Shown here: in pieces, positions 1-10,869 of the stretch
Position numbering within the stretch: the first letter of the stretch is position 1
How the letters are laid out: each line of letters starts with the position of its first letter
Assembly (NCBI GenBank): GCA_001414345.1
Contig: LLCB01000215.1
Coordinates: 1 to 64,000, forward strand
Direction: 5' to 3'
Length of the DNA: 64,000 nt
Source: Hymenoscyphus infarciens
Taxonomy: Eukaryota; Ascomycota; Leotiomycetes; Helotiales; Helotiaceae
Notes under the pieces: generated by a model
The model's database searches: none
Told to the model about the DNA's origin: nothing
The model's input: the letters and a program-made list of their open reading frames with translations, nothing else
Made by a program: the position numbers and the translations under genes

Positions 1-398
1 TTAGTAATTAAGTATAATTAGTTAAGATTATATATTATTTAAGTATTATACTTCTAAAGTATTCTTTAGATTTTAGTTATAGACTTTATATAGTCTAAAC
101 TCTTATAAATATATATATTCTATCTTTTTTTATTTTATAAAAGGTAAATTTAATAGTTATTTTACTATTATTAAGCTTATATAATAGTTTATATTATTAT
201 ATTAGATATATCTTTATATACTTATTTACTAGTTATATATAGTTTATACTATTATAACTAGAATATTTATAAATAGCTCTTAGTAAGAGTTTTATATATT
301 ATTTATTTAAAATAGTTTAAGATTTAAGTTATTTATATTTTACTATTATATTTCTATACTCTTTTTAATATAGTAAGTTTTTAAAAATAACTAGCTTT
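1..398. other. AT-rich RIP-mutated DNA
   Basis: No gene or recognisable element is seen. CpA and TpG are almost absent, while TpA is very frequent, as expected for repeats hit by repeat-induced point mutation. It is probably old transposon sequence whose family cannot be named from this stretch. Confidence 0.7.
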
Positions 399-696
399 TA
401 TAATAGTATACTATTCTAGATAGTTAGAAGTACCTACTATATATAAGGTTTTAATAGTTATTATCTTATATTATCTATTTTAAGAAGGTTATATAGGTTT
501 AGGCTTTTATATTAGCCGACGTATATTATTATTTAGTTTTAGAACCTCTTATATATAGCTATCTACTCTTCTAGAGTTAGAAGAGAGATAGTTTTTCCTT
601 TTCTTCTATATTAGAGCCTAGTATTTATATATATTATTCTACTAAACGTACTCTTATATACCTCTTTTATAGTAGTATATATTTCGTATTATTATA
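399..696 (+). mobile_element. Solo LTR, type 1, RIP-mutated
   Basis: A 298-bp copy of the LTR that recurs at 20142, 22996, 24478, 56000, 58868 and 61477. It opens TATAATAG and closes ATTATTATA. The flanks are GCTTT (394-398) and ACTTT (697-701), a 5-bp target-site duplication that differs only by a RIP-type G-to-A change. No internal region adjoins it, so it is a solo LTR left by LTR-LTR recombination. The strand follows the orientation inferred from the Gypsy element at 49508-57695. Confidence 0.75.
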
Positions 697-1870
697 ACTT
701 TACGCTACTCTAGTCTAAAAACTTATAATAAAAGTTATACTTTTTATAAGTTACTTAGAATAGTATATAATTAGCTACTATATCTAGAAAAGGTGAAAGC
801 TATAGTACCTTTAGGGTTAGGGTTAGGGTTAGGGTAAGGTAGAATTATTAGTAAGTAGAACTATATAACTCTAAACTAACTAGATAAAATAGATATAAAT
901 ATTCTATAAAGTCTATTTAAAAGTATATATATATTATAGTATAAAACCTAATATAAAGTAGTTTCTAACTATTAATCCTAAACTACTTATTAAGTAGTAG
1001 AAGATATATACTATACTAACTTCTAAAACTAGAATAATATTTATAAAGCTTTACTTTAGTAAATATTATAATATTATTATATATTATAGTACTATTAATA
1101 GTTAATTATAGTATTCTATATTTATTATTAGTTTCTATTTAGTATTAGTTATAATATATATATTTAAAGTTAAGAAAGAAGGTAGTCTTAGAAGGAAATT
1201 AGAAAGAATTACTAAGTAGGAAAACGTAGCCCTAACCTATTAAAATAAAATAGATAGAAATTTTCTAGAAAGCCTATCTTAAAGAGTGTATAATTTATAG
1301 TATAAAAGCTTATATAAAGTATTTTCTTAGTCTTAGTTTTATAGTACTTATAGAGTGGTGTAAAACTGACCTATACTACTCTCTCTGTTTTTAGTTTATA
1401 AGAGAGTAGTATAACGTAAAATCTTATCGAGAATAAGACTTAGGTTTTAATAGTCTCTATAGTTTAAGTAGTACTCTTCTTATAGTATATATTTCGTTCT
1501 AGATATATACTTTAATAGGTTTAGATTTTATAATAGTAAATTTAATAGTCTAATTAGTAGTTCTGCTTTTTAGCTACTATAGCTATAGCGATCTAGCTAG
1601 GCTATATAGCTTATTTATATTTCTAGTTTCTATTTAATAGAATAATCGTTAATTCTCTATATTAGTTACTAAAGAAAGGTTTAAACTTATAAAAGGTAAA
1701 TTAAATATAATTAGAGGTAGCTATCTATAAAGGCTCTTAGACTTATATAATACATCTAGTACTAACCCGGAGTTAATATATCTACTGCCTAGGTTACTCT
1801 ATTTGTCTCTCTTAGATAAATTCCCTGTTAAGACCTACGCCTCTACTCTTAACGACTCTATAAAATAGCA
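697..1870. other. AT-rich RIP-mutated DNA
   Basis: No gene is seen. The stretch is low in CpA/TpG and ends where normal base composition resumes just before the kinase gene. It contains the TTAGGG tract annotated separately. Confidence 0.7.
811..834 (+). repeat. Interstitial telomere-type repeat (TTAGGG)4
   Basis: Four perfect TTAGGG units, the telomere unit of most filamentous fungi, lie inside RIP-mutated DNA with degenerate continuation on the right (TAAGGT). Neither strand of TTAGGG contains CpA, so the tract cannot be a RIP target and would survive unchanged while its surroundings decayed. Confidence 0.9.
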
Positions 1871-1910
1871 CAAATCCAGTCAATCAGAAGTACAAGAATA
1901 CTATGATCGC

Positions 1911-3055
1911 CTATGGCACACCACTGAACCACTTATCCTGTAACAACTGCCTCGCAGTTGGACGATCCCTCGGGTCCAACTTCATAATCTTCAACAGAAA
2001 CTCCCTGTCCTCCTCTGTCAGACAGTCATCCCCGATTAGTTTAAATGGCCTCTGCTTCTGGTTGTCCTTGATATATTGGGTGGCTGAGGCTAGAATTGAC
2101 CATCTGTCACCATCCTCTCTCGGAATGAGATCTATATAAGACTTGGGAACAGGACCAAAGTGAGCTAGTTGTCTTATGATGATGTGGATCAGATATTCTT
2201 CATCGTCCGCTGTGGCGTCTTTGGGGTCGGGCTTGAACATGTGCCAGTTGAGACCCCAAATAAGACTTATAAGCTATGAAAACGTGAGCACAATTCAGAC
2301 AATGCAGTCTCAACCCTGCTTAGTATCACCTACCGTCGTGCCAAATGACCAGATGTCTGTCGACTGTCCCCATCTGAGCTGCATCATGGCCTCAGGGCTT
2401 CTAAAGATAGCAGCTCCCATATGCGGTCCATCTATCCCGACCTTGAGGTAGTCCTTAGGATCTACCCGAGTAACATCACCGAAATCAGCCAGTTGGACAT
2501 CGGCAAAGCGAGATGTTCCAGTGCCATAGTTGACGAGAATATTGTCCGGTTTGATGTCTGTGAGTATATGTTTTAGTTACAGTGTTGAGATCTGATATGA
2601 GGTGGCATGTAAGGTCTCAGTGAGCATACCAGTATGTGTGTACCCATCTTCATGCAAAGCCTGAATTGCTAGGAGTACTCTTTTTGCCACAAACTTCACA
2701 TCCGAACTTTCTAAAGTCTTCACGCTTGATGCATGTAGTAGATTTTCGTCCAAGTGTTGCAGAATCAAAGATGGAGGATTTTTGGTTTCGTCTAGCACCT
2801 GGCGAATGTATGGGCAAGTGCGGAAATGCTTCAGAATATCACCCTCGTTTTCGAGGCGTCCCTGCGGAGCTGTCTTCATGATAACTTTTCTAGCCTGAGA
2901 GTTGCTTTTCTTGGCAGTAATTAGATAAGTGAAGGTTGAGTTGGGTGATGTTGATCTCACGTCGCAGTCCAGATGTCTTTCGCGATCTGCCCAGAGACGA
3001 AATAACTTCCGACTTTTCCTTCGAGCCGTTGGCCAATTTTGATACTAGCAGCCAT
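1911..3055 (-). CDS. Divergent serine/threonine protein kinase
   Basis: Four exons (3055-2961, 2904-2630, 2557-2334, 2273-1911) give about 318 residues, the length of a bare kinase domain. Introns of 56, 72 and 60 bp start GTGAGA, GTATGC and GTAGGT. Seen in the product: the VIMK lysine (K42), the catalytic loop as HTDIKPDN (D124, K126, N129), the metal-binding DFG (D148), RSPE in place of the APE motif, then DIWSFG. The glycine-rich loop is not recognisable and the usual Arg of HRD is Thr. Fungi carry expanded families of such kinases with HTD loops; substrates are unknown. The start MAASIKIGQRL is the first ATG of an open exon. The first intron has a purine-rich AAG acceptor, so that junction is the weakest. 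Without it the N-terminus would be frameshifted. Both flanks are RIP-mutated DNA. Confidence 0.8.
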
Positions 3056-3300
3056 TATTAAACTATCTGTCTTACGCTGGAAGGAATGGTCAAGAAGTTT
3101 AGACAGCACAGGCAGCAGAAAAAGGACAGAAGAAGGGACAATGATTAACGAGAGCGAGGGCGTGATGAAAATTCAATCTTACACTGCCTCGCACAGGCCT
3201 TTTGAAACGGCCAATTATATGCCTAACGTGAAGACTGATCACGTGGGACAATTTAGAATAGCGCCAAGGGCCAGGGTACCTGGTATCTTTTAAGCACTAA
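3056..3300. other. Upstream region of the kinase gene
   Basis: Normal-composition DNA between the kinase start codon and the RIP boundary near 3300. It presumably holds the kinase promoter. No clear TATA element is seen. Short reading frames here look fortuitous. Confidence 0.5.
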
Positions 3301-4884
3301 CACTAATAATTTAGGTAAAAAGTAAACAACTCTGCGCGACTAAATCGACTTTTTGGAAATAAAACTATAACTATATACTATAGCGATAAGTAGATATAGA
3401 TAATTGTCTTTTAAGAGCTTACTCTTCTAATAATAAAATATATAGTATTAGACTAGCTTTTAGTTAGAAAGAAAGATATTAATAGACGCGTTTATAGCTC
3501 TTACCTTCTAGCTAAAGCGCGATAGCTTAAGACATATAATAACTATAGCTTTCTAGAGAAGAAGAGAGTATTACTATATAGTATTATAATCCTTTTCCTC
3601 GATTTAATTATTAAATATCTCTTTATACTAGAAGTATAAAGCGATTAGAGTTAACTCTAGTAAGCTATTTAGTAACTCTAGTTAGACTTTAAAGCTTATA
3701 GTATATACTAAAACGTGTTAATCTAGAAGCTTCTTAAAAGTAAAAGAGTATTATAGAAATAGTAGAGCTAGAATATATTTACTAATATACTAATCTACGT
3801 ATCTATTACTAGAAGTACTAGCGATATTAGTAGTAGCTCTATTATATACGTAGTCTTTATATCTACTACGAGAGCCTCTATTCTTAATAACCTAGCTATA
3901 AAAAAGATATATATACTTATTCTTTCTCTATAATTTAACTCTCTTTTATTAAATTACTACTTTTTAACTTAAGAAATAAAATATTAGAAATCTATACTTC
4001 TCTAGTATTTATATAAATATTTATAAAATCTATACTATTAGAAATAAATTTAATACTAGTCTATAATAACTTAAACTTTATAGATAAGACTCTATTATAT
4101 TTAGAATTATTAATTAAAATAATATTATAATTATAATATTAAAAATTAATTAAGAATATATATAAGAAAGAGCTAAAGTATACTAGATAAAACAAATTAT
4201 ATATAAATAAAAAGTAAGTATAATTAAAACTACTAATTAGTATTAATAGCTTAGATTAGTTAGTTTTATAGTTTTTACTAATTAGACTAGAATTAAGTAG
4301 AAAAGTTAAAAACTAAGCTTATAAAAGAAGATAGTTAGAGTTTTATATTAGATAATTTAATTTATATATAAGAATTAAGAATAGTTATTAAGTAGTCTCT
4401 AAGAGATTTATATTAAAGAAGTCTTTTAAAATTATAATATACTATTTCTATTAAATACTAGATAAAGTTTTATATTACTATATTATAATTTTAATATAAT
4501 ATTATAACTTTAAGCTAGAATTAAAGTAATTATAAAAACGCTCTAAAGTTCTAAAGAATTTTATTATAACTAACCTAGTATTTAATAAGCTTTAAAATCT
4601 TTAATAGTTTTACTTATCTATAATAATAATAGAATATAGATAAAGCTCTAAAGTAAATAATAGAGAATATTAAACTTTATAATAGATAAAGTAGAGTTTA
4701 AGACTTATATTATAAAGTTTCTTTATATACTAGAGATAATAATAATATACTTGATATATCTAGTATATTTAGTATACTTAAGCCTTATATATACTAATAT
4801 AAAATTAGTTATAATAAGAGTAATAGCTATTATACTTTCTACTAGCTATACTAGTAGTTTAAGTTTATTCTACTATTTTAAATA

Positions 4885-4952
4885 TATCTATCTATCTATC
4901 TATCTCTGCTTATCTCTATCTATCTATCTATATATCTATATATCTATATATC
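4885..4952 (+). repeat. TATC microsatellite
   Basis: Imperfect (TATC)n passing into TATATC units. It carries a CTGC interruption, one of few TpG dinucleotides nearby, which suggests that it formed after RIP ended. Confidence 0.8.
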
Positions 4953-5200
4953 TTACTTATATACTCTCTTTATATAAGAGATATATAAGTTATAAAGTAG
5001 TAGAAGAATTAAATTTATATAATATAATTATAAAAAGAAAGATATAAGAGTTAAAATAAAAGTATAAATTATAATTTAAAAGAATATTATAAGTAAAAGA
5101 TAGAAATTTATCTTTTATAATATTTAAAAAGTACTTAAATACTTAGTTTATATTTTATAATAGAAAATTACTGTTTTAATTTATAAGTTAAAGTTTATAA

Positions 5201-6021
5201 GATTATTTAGCTCGTATAAGTTATTTAAATATATTTATAGATATTTATTAAGATATTCTAAATATTAACCTCGTATAAGTTAATTTATCTTATCACTTAT
5301 TTCTTAATAAATTAGAGTCTATTTAGCTTATATATATCTAGAATATATACTACTAAAAATCAGAAGATAATATATATATATATATATATATACTAATTCT
5401 ATATATATACTAGTATTTAGTATATATATTTAAAAGTAAAATAAAACCCTCGTTTAACCTTATATATCTTAGTATATATATAAATAGAATATATACTACT
5501 AAAAAATGATTTAGATCTCTAGAGATATAAATCTTTAAAAGTTTATATATATCTTTTATCTATCTCTAATACTAGTACTTAGTACTACTTACTACTAGTA
5601 TATATACTAATATATATACTATAAGCTAAATAATCTTTATATATATTTAGAATTAAAAAGAGATATATACTAATATATACGAGGTTATTATTTAGAATAT
5701 GTCGTTAAATATCTATATATCTATTTAAATAATTTATAGAAGCTAAATAGGCTCTTAAGTAATCGTTTAGCTCCTAGTATATATATTAGTATATATTTAT
5801 ATATTTTAATTAGTAGTACTATTAAACTAGTAAGTAGAAAGTAATATATACGAACTTTGAAGATTTATATCTCTAGAGATCTAGATCTTATTTATATATA
5901 TACTAAGATATATAAGATTAAACGAGGGATTAATATCACTTTTGAATCTAAATAATAAATACTAGTATATATATAGAATTAGTATATATATATTCTAGAT
6001 ATATATAAGCTAAACAGGCTC
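5201..6021 (+). mobile_element. PIF/Harbinger-like MITE, split by a second copy
   Basis: Outer copy of a roughly 380-bp MITE family. The left end is GATTATTTAGC and the right end GCTAAACAGGCTC, which are inverted repeats of each other after allowing RIP changes. It is flanked on both sides by TAA (5198-5200 and 6022-6024). A 3-bp TWA target site is typical of PIF/Harbinger transposons. It is interrupted at 5315-5754 by a reversed copy. Related copies lie at 39836-40236 and 40846-41254. No transposase is encoded. Confidence 0.75.
5315..5754 (-). mobile_element. PIF/Harbinger-like MITE, nested in the 5201 copy
   Basis: A 440-bp reversed copy with ends GAGTCTATTTAGC and GCTAAATAGGCTC and a TTA duplication on each side (5312-5314, 5755-5757). 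Its insertion splits the outer copy, whose two parts rejoin in register with the uninterrupted copy at 39836. Together they form a large imperfect palindrome. Confidence 0.75.
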
Positions 6022-7519
6022 TAATATAAGAAAGAAATAAGATTCTAAAAGCTTTAAAGAATTTTATTTAAAATCTATATCTATAGATACTTTAAATATA
6101 AAGCTAGAGTAGAAAAGAGAAAGAAAGAGAAAGTATAGCTTAAATAAGATAGTAGTAAAAGGTTTTAACTTAAATTCTATTATATAAGAGAGTTTTAATA
6201 GAAAACTAGTCTAAAAATAATATTAAAAAGAGAGGTTTTATTTAAATTCTAATCTAAGAAGAGTTTTAATAGAAATAAGATAAAAAGAATAAAAGAGAGA
6301 TAGTTTCTAATAAAAGATACTCTAATATATAATTTAAATAAAAATCTAATTTAAAAAGAATAAAAAAAGTAAAGCTTTTAAAAGAATTACTTATAAAAGC
6401 TAGATTTTTAGTTTAAAAAAGAAACGTAGTTTGAAAAAGATTTTAATATAATATATTTTTAGTAAATACCTACTTTAAAAGATAAATATAAGGAGAGATT
6501 AAATAGAATTATATTTAAAAGCTATAATTCTATTTAAAGACTTTAAGTAAAACTAAATATAAACGATAGTATATAGTTTTAGTAGAAAAGTACCTTAAAA
6601 AGTATAAATTAGAGAGAGATTTATTTAACTTCTAATCTTAGAGAGAGTTTTAATAAAAAGATAGTATAAAAACTATAAAAGAAAAGAGAATTAAATAGAA
6701 TAATATCTAAGCGCTATAATTCTACTTAAAGAGTTTAAAAAGAATTATAAGATTTAATTTATATTTTAAATAAAAGATTATTATTATTTTATTATTTTTA
6801 AGAAAAACTAGTTTTAATAATACTCTACTTATAATTATAAATTCTTATTAATAGTGATTTAACTAATATATATTAGTAATAAGTATAAAGATTTAGTTTT
6901 TATATTTTCAATACTCTAGTTTTGTTATTATTAATATAGTTAAGTCTCTTATTAAGTCTCTTATACTAGTTTTTAGTCTTAATTAGTCTAATAAACTTAT
7001 ATATTTTTTACTAGTTTTAATAATACTAATTCTTAATATTAGACTTATTACTAATTAGCTTTTATAAAGCTAGACTAAGATTTTATTATATATTTTATTA
7101 TATACTTCTACTAAACTTAAGCTTAGTAGACTTATAGACAGATATCTCTAGACGTACTAGTATATAAGACCTTATACTTATTTTCTTTAAATAAGAAGCT
7201 TTTAATAGTTAATTAATACTTTCTTACTCTTTTGTCTACTTAAATCTCTCTACTCTATATATAGCGTAAGAGAGTTAAATTCTAGTCGTTTAAGAACTAG
7301 AAAGAAAAATAATAAAAGACAGCGGTTAGAAAGGATTTATAGTTCTAATAAAAAAGCTATTATCTAATTATTTCAAGTGATCAAAAAAAGTGTTCAATAG
7401 ATTAAGTTTTGTTTAGAATAGCAGCGTCTGAAATTAATTTCGTTGGTAATTTAGAAGTTGTTTGAAGAAACGTCGGTTAGAATATTCAAACACACTTGAA
7501 GACTTTCTTATAGATTAGT

Positions 7520-8659
7520 TTACAATGCATCAATCAAAGGACTCAAGCCTTGTGCCGACCCAATAGCAGACTCGAAAAACAGCCTCAATCTCTCAACGCG
7601 TGTACGGTCGGCCATGAACCTCGCAAACTCAGTTGGATTTGTGCTGGTGATATTTGAAAGCGGCCCAAAGCTAGGAGGAGTGATATCATTTCTAACACTC
7701 CAAGCTCCACCGGCGGTTCGGGACTCTTGGAACTCTGTGCTAAGCAGGTAGTTGAAGAGCAATTTAGCAGCTTCAGGGTGAGGTGCGTCCTTGAAAATTG
7801 CGCCGGTTTGCGGCCAGGAGACAAATTGTCCTTTGGTAGGGCGAGTGGAATTGACTGGAGCTGGAGGAGCGTTTTGAGAGGCTGTGAAGGTTACTGCATA
7901 TGTGCTGTTGACTTGACGGATGATTGTGCGTGGAGTTTGAGTACCGCGAACCCAGTGTGGGTTTTGAGCCAAGAGAGATTCAAACCACCCGAGGCCGTAT
8001 TGTTGCAGGCTGATAAAAGGTTAGTTGTGGATTTGGTATATTCGTTGGAAGAGCACATACATCAAATCGAAAGCAAAAAGAACGGCATCGTCATCATTTG
8101 GGTATGTCAAAACGAGCTTATCCTTGAACTCAGGTCTCAAGAAATCATCCCACTCGACTGGCAACTCCACACCGGCATCCAGCTTGGCGGTGTTGGTGAG
8201 ACCAGACCAATTGAGGATGAAGACCGCGTACCAAGCACCAAACACGTCTCTGTATGCAGGATCAATTTGGTCGAAATTGGCTGGCTTGTAATTGATCAAG
8301 GCACCTTCTTTAGCCCAGCGAGGGAAGTCGTGGACAGTTTGAAGAATGGTGGCATCAACATATAGATTGCCGGCATTTAGTTGTCGATCGATGTTGCCGT
8401 CGTGGTACTTGGATAGGTTGACCGTAACATTGAGGGTTATGCCGGGGAATCGAGCCTCGAAAGCGGCCTTCAACCCATCTTGACTTGTGGTTTCATCTCC
8501 TCCTGCCCACAAAGTTACCACTCCTCCTTCAGCGAGCGCAGCTGTATGGAGCTCGTCCAGGGTTCTGTTTTCCACAATCGGTGCTGAGTTGAAAGCGAAG
8601 AGCGAATCGAAAGCGAGGGTACTGGAAGCCAAGAAGGCCGTTACGAGGAAGGAACGCAT
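7520..8659 (-). CDS. Secreted solute-binding protein (bacterial AfuA-like)
   Basis: Two exons (8659-8061 and 8009-7520) joined by a 51-bp intron (GTATGT donor, ACTAAC branch site, CAG acceptor) give about 362 residues. A signal peptide is clear at residues 1-16 (hydrophobic core, cut near STLA/FDS). The mature part resembles the substrate-binding component of bacterial iron(III)-type ABC importers: an early VTLWAGGDE strand, then a segment with PRWAKEGALINY and DLM..LQQYGLGWFE. Fungi lack the matching importer, so the role is unclear. Binding of iron, thiamine-like or polyamine ligands outside the cell or in the wall is possible. Several N-x-S/T sites fit secretion. It stands alone between RIP-mutated DNA and a 1-kb non-coding stretch. 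A bacterial origin by old transfer is an inference. Confidence 0.8.
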
Positions 8660-8755
8660 CTTTGAAAAGGTTGACTTGAGGAAGATTGCGAGAGTAGGGA
8701 GAAAGAGGTAGAGACCTGATGACTGCCCAACACAAAACTAAACGGCTACCATCTT

Positions 8756-8762
8756 CTTTATA
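8756..8762 (-). promoter_or_regulatory. Candidate TATA box of the solute-binding protein gene
   Basis: TATAAAG on the minus strand, about 97 bp upstream of the start codon at 8659. Position and sequence fit a core promoter; no other support. Confidence 0.4.
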
Positions 8763-9770
8763 TGTTTATCTTGAGCCGACATCAAGTTACTTTCCCGATA
8801 TTACCTTCCTCACTTGTACCTGATAATATGAGGATCTGTCACCTTTTTGGTGCACTCCACGGGTGATTGTTCGTGATTGTTAACGCTGAACAAAAACGCC
8901 ATTTGCATGTCGCGGGCAGCAAGTCCAATTTGGAAGCTGGATGTACGGTCGCGGGGTCTGTTGACATTGACGTTGTACCCCTAATCTGCGTGCCTGTTTT
9001 GACCAATAAGATTAATTCAATCCGCCCCGGCTTTCGGATCCGTTTCGTATAAATCCCTGCTCAACTATTTTAAAGTTCGTTTTAGTAGCGGGAGAGCGGG
9101 AGCCGAAAGTATATTGTCGCCCGAAGAAATCGCGAGTGGGGATTTGCAAAGCACGTCTTTGATTATCAATCATGTTGAGTTTTCCTTGCTGAAATATATA
9201 ACCTAAGTCGAGCTTCTGTTTTTAAATCACATCGTGAAATCTGAGAAGATATTGAACTTTACCTTGGACGTTTGGAACGTTACACCGTCTGGACTCTATT
9301 TCCCTTAGCAATTAGCTGGAAAGGTTGCCTATGTAACAAATGTATGAGCCTTTCGAGGACTTCGCGATTAACATAATTTGTTGTTGAGTGAATGGCGGGT
9401 ACCCTGGCTATAATCTGCAACTGAGCATTCGATGAGAAATGCCAACGTTTGAGTCGTAGTAAACCGGATAATCCTATTAAAAACGTATGTTCATATTAGG
9501 AAACTCGTTGTCTATGAAAAGCAAGGAAGCGGGTCCTTCCACGTTTCTCCCGCTATGATTGGCTCTTAGGGTTTGTTTTTCCTAGAATCCAGTATATCAT
9601 CTATCCATGGAGGAGTATTGTTACTCGGGGTCTTCACCATCTGCTTTGAATTGTTAATCGATTATTAACAAGCTATAAGTGTCAACTAAATGATAATGAA
9701 TGAAACGATACTGCTAAGAGATTCTATGTTCAGATGTTCCTTACTCGCTTAGACACGTGCTTAGACAGTG
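8763..9770. other. Unmutated non-coding DNA
   Basis: Roughly 1 kb of normal composition upstream of the solute-binding protein gene. No convincing gene, tRNA or repeat is seen; the reading frames are short and lack recognisable motifs. It may hold a long promoter or decayed gene remains. Confidence 0.5.
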
Positions 9771-9780
9771 TAAGCACAAA

Positions 9781-10218
9781 TTGCTTAATTAATTAATTAT
9801 TAATCTGATTAATAACTTTACATTAATCTGATTAATGATTAGCACGTGTGTTGATTAGATTAGATTAATTAATCTATTTTAATTATTAGTTACTTAATTA
9901 ATATAATTAAAATACTATATATATAGTGTATATAAAGCTTATAAAGCTTAAATTACTAAGTAGATATATTAATAAGATATATTAATTACTAAATAGTTAA
10001 TAGATAGTCTATTAAGACTTAAAATAAAGAAGTTACGTTGTGAAAAGACTACTTAGAAGGTCTCGCTTAAGCTCTCGGCAGTGCTAGAACGCTACCCCGA
10101 CTCCACCCCGGGGCCCGTCCCGCTCTCCGATAAACCCGGCCCGGTCACGTGCCACACTAATTGATTAATTAATTAATAATCTAATTATTAACTTTTGGTG
10201 AATTTGATCAATAATTAG
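9781..10218 (+). repeat. Pair of AATTAATT-rich direct repeats around a GC-rich core
   Basis: Two similar segments of about 60 bp (9781-9841 and 10161-10218) share TTAATTAATTAAT followed by an AATCT-ATTA-TAACTTT block. CACGTG hexamers lie next to them at 9755, 9845 and 10146. Between them, 10060-10150 is conspicuously GC-rich (CCCCGGGGCCC-type sequence) within AT-rich DNA. No coding region is seen. They could be ends of an unrecognised element. Confidence 0.5.
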
Positions 10219-10225
10219 AACCTTC

Positions 10226-10864
10226 TTAATCTATAATTAGTTTAATTAATTATAGATTATTAATCTACTCTTCTCTAATTATTTCTTATACTATCTCTTT
10301 AGTTATCTTTATACTCTACGTATAAATGCGTTTAGTAGTCCGGTTTGAAACTACTCTTATTTAAGATAGTTTTAGACTAAAATGTAAGTAGCTTCGAACT
10401 ATAATACTACTAAGCTAGTTTAGAAGTGCTAAGATATTAAAATCTAAATTAAAGCTATTTATACTTACTTTATATATAGTAGAGATACGTCTCTTTTTAT
10501 CTCTTTATTTAATCTCTTCTACTCTCTTAATAACTTCTATCTTATAGAATTCTTTCTAGTTAAGAAACACGTCTACGAGGCGTACTTAAGAGGCCTTCTT
10601 TTTAAGGACTTTTTTAGTAGCTTTTAAAGCTCTTTTAGTAGACATTTTTATACTAGAAGTAGTATTAGCTTTACGCTATTCTAGAGAAGGTATATTATTT
10701 AAAAAGAAGTATAAAAGAGTATAAAAGTAGTAGTAGAAGTAGTAGAAGTAGTAGAAGTAGTAGAAGTAGTAGAAGTAGTAGGAGTAGATAGGCTTATATT
10801 ATAAGCTAACTTATACTAAAATATTTTATTTTTTTAGTAAGGCTTTTTAAATATAAAAATATAG
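10226..10864. other. AT-rich RIP-mutated DNA
   Basis: No gene is seen. It contains a nine-base tandem repeat, annotated separately. Confidence 0.6.
10725..10788 (+). repeat. AGTAGTAGA nine-base tandem repeat
   Basis: About six to seven tandem copies of a GTAGTAGAA unit with a final GGA variant. It reads as a simple-sequence expansion. On the minus strand it would encode a Ser/Thr/Leu-rich tract, but no surrounding open frame supports a gene. Confidence 0.8.
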
Positions 10865-10869
10865 GTAAA

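Larger units (their letters stand above)
3301..7480. other. AT-rich RIP-mutated block
   Basis: About 4.2 kb of RIP-mutated DNA with no intact gene. Inside it are a TATC microsatellite and two nested MITE copies, annotated separately. The part from 6050 to 7000 is purine-rich on the + strand with recurring AAAAGAG-like stretches, probably the remains of a coding or tandemly repeated element. I cannot name its family. Confidence 0.65.

Noticed and set aside
2905..2960. Frameshift making the kinase a pseudogene
   Set aside because: Reading this as a 56-bp intron (GTGAGA donor, CTAAT branch site, AAG acceptor) joins the two frames in phase and gives a normal N-lobe, so no frameshift is needed. 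The weak acceptor is noted.
4751..5047. A 98-codon open frame of Tyr/Ile/Leu/Ser
   Set aside because: It is a product of TATC and TATA simple repeats in RIP-mutated DNA; there are no coding features.
7727..8365. A 212-codon open frame on the + strand
   Set aside because: It lies antisense to exons and the intron of the solute-binding protein gene, has no motifs, and the minus strand has a signal peptide, proper splice sites and family similarity.
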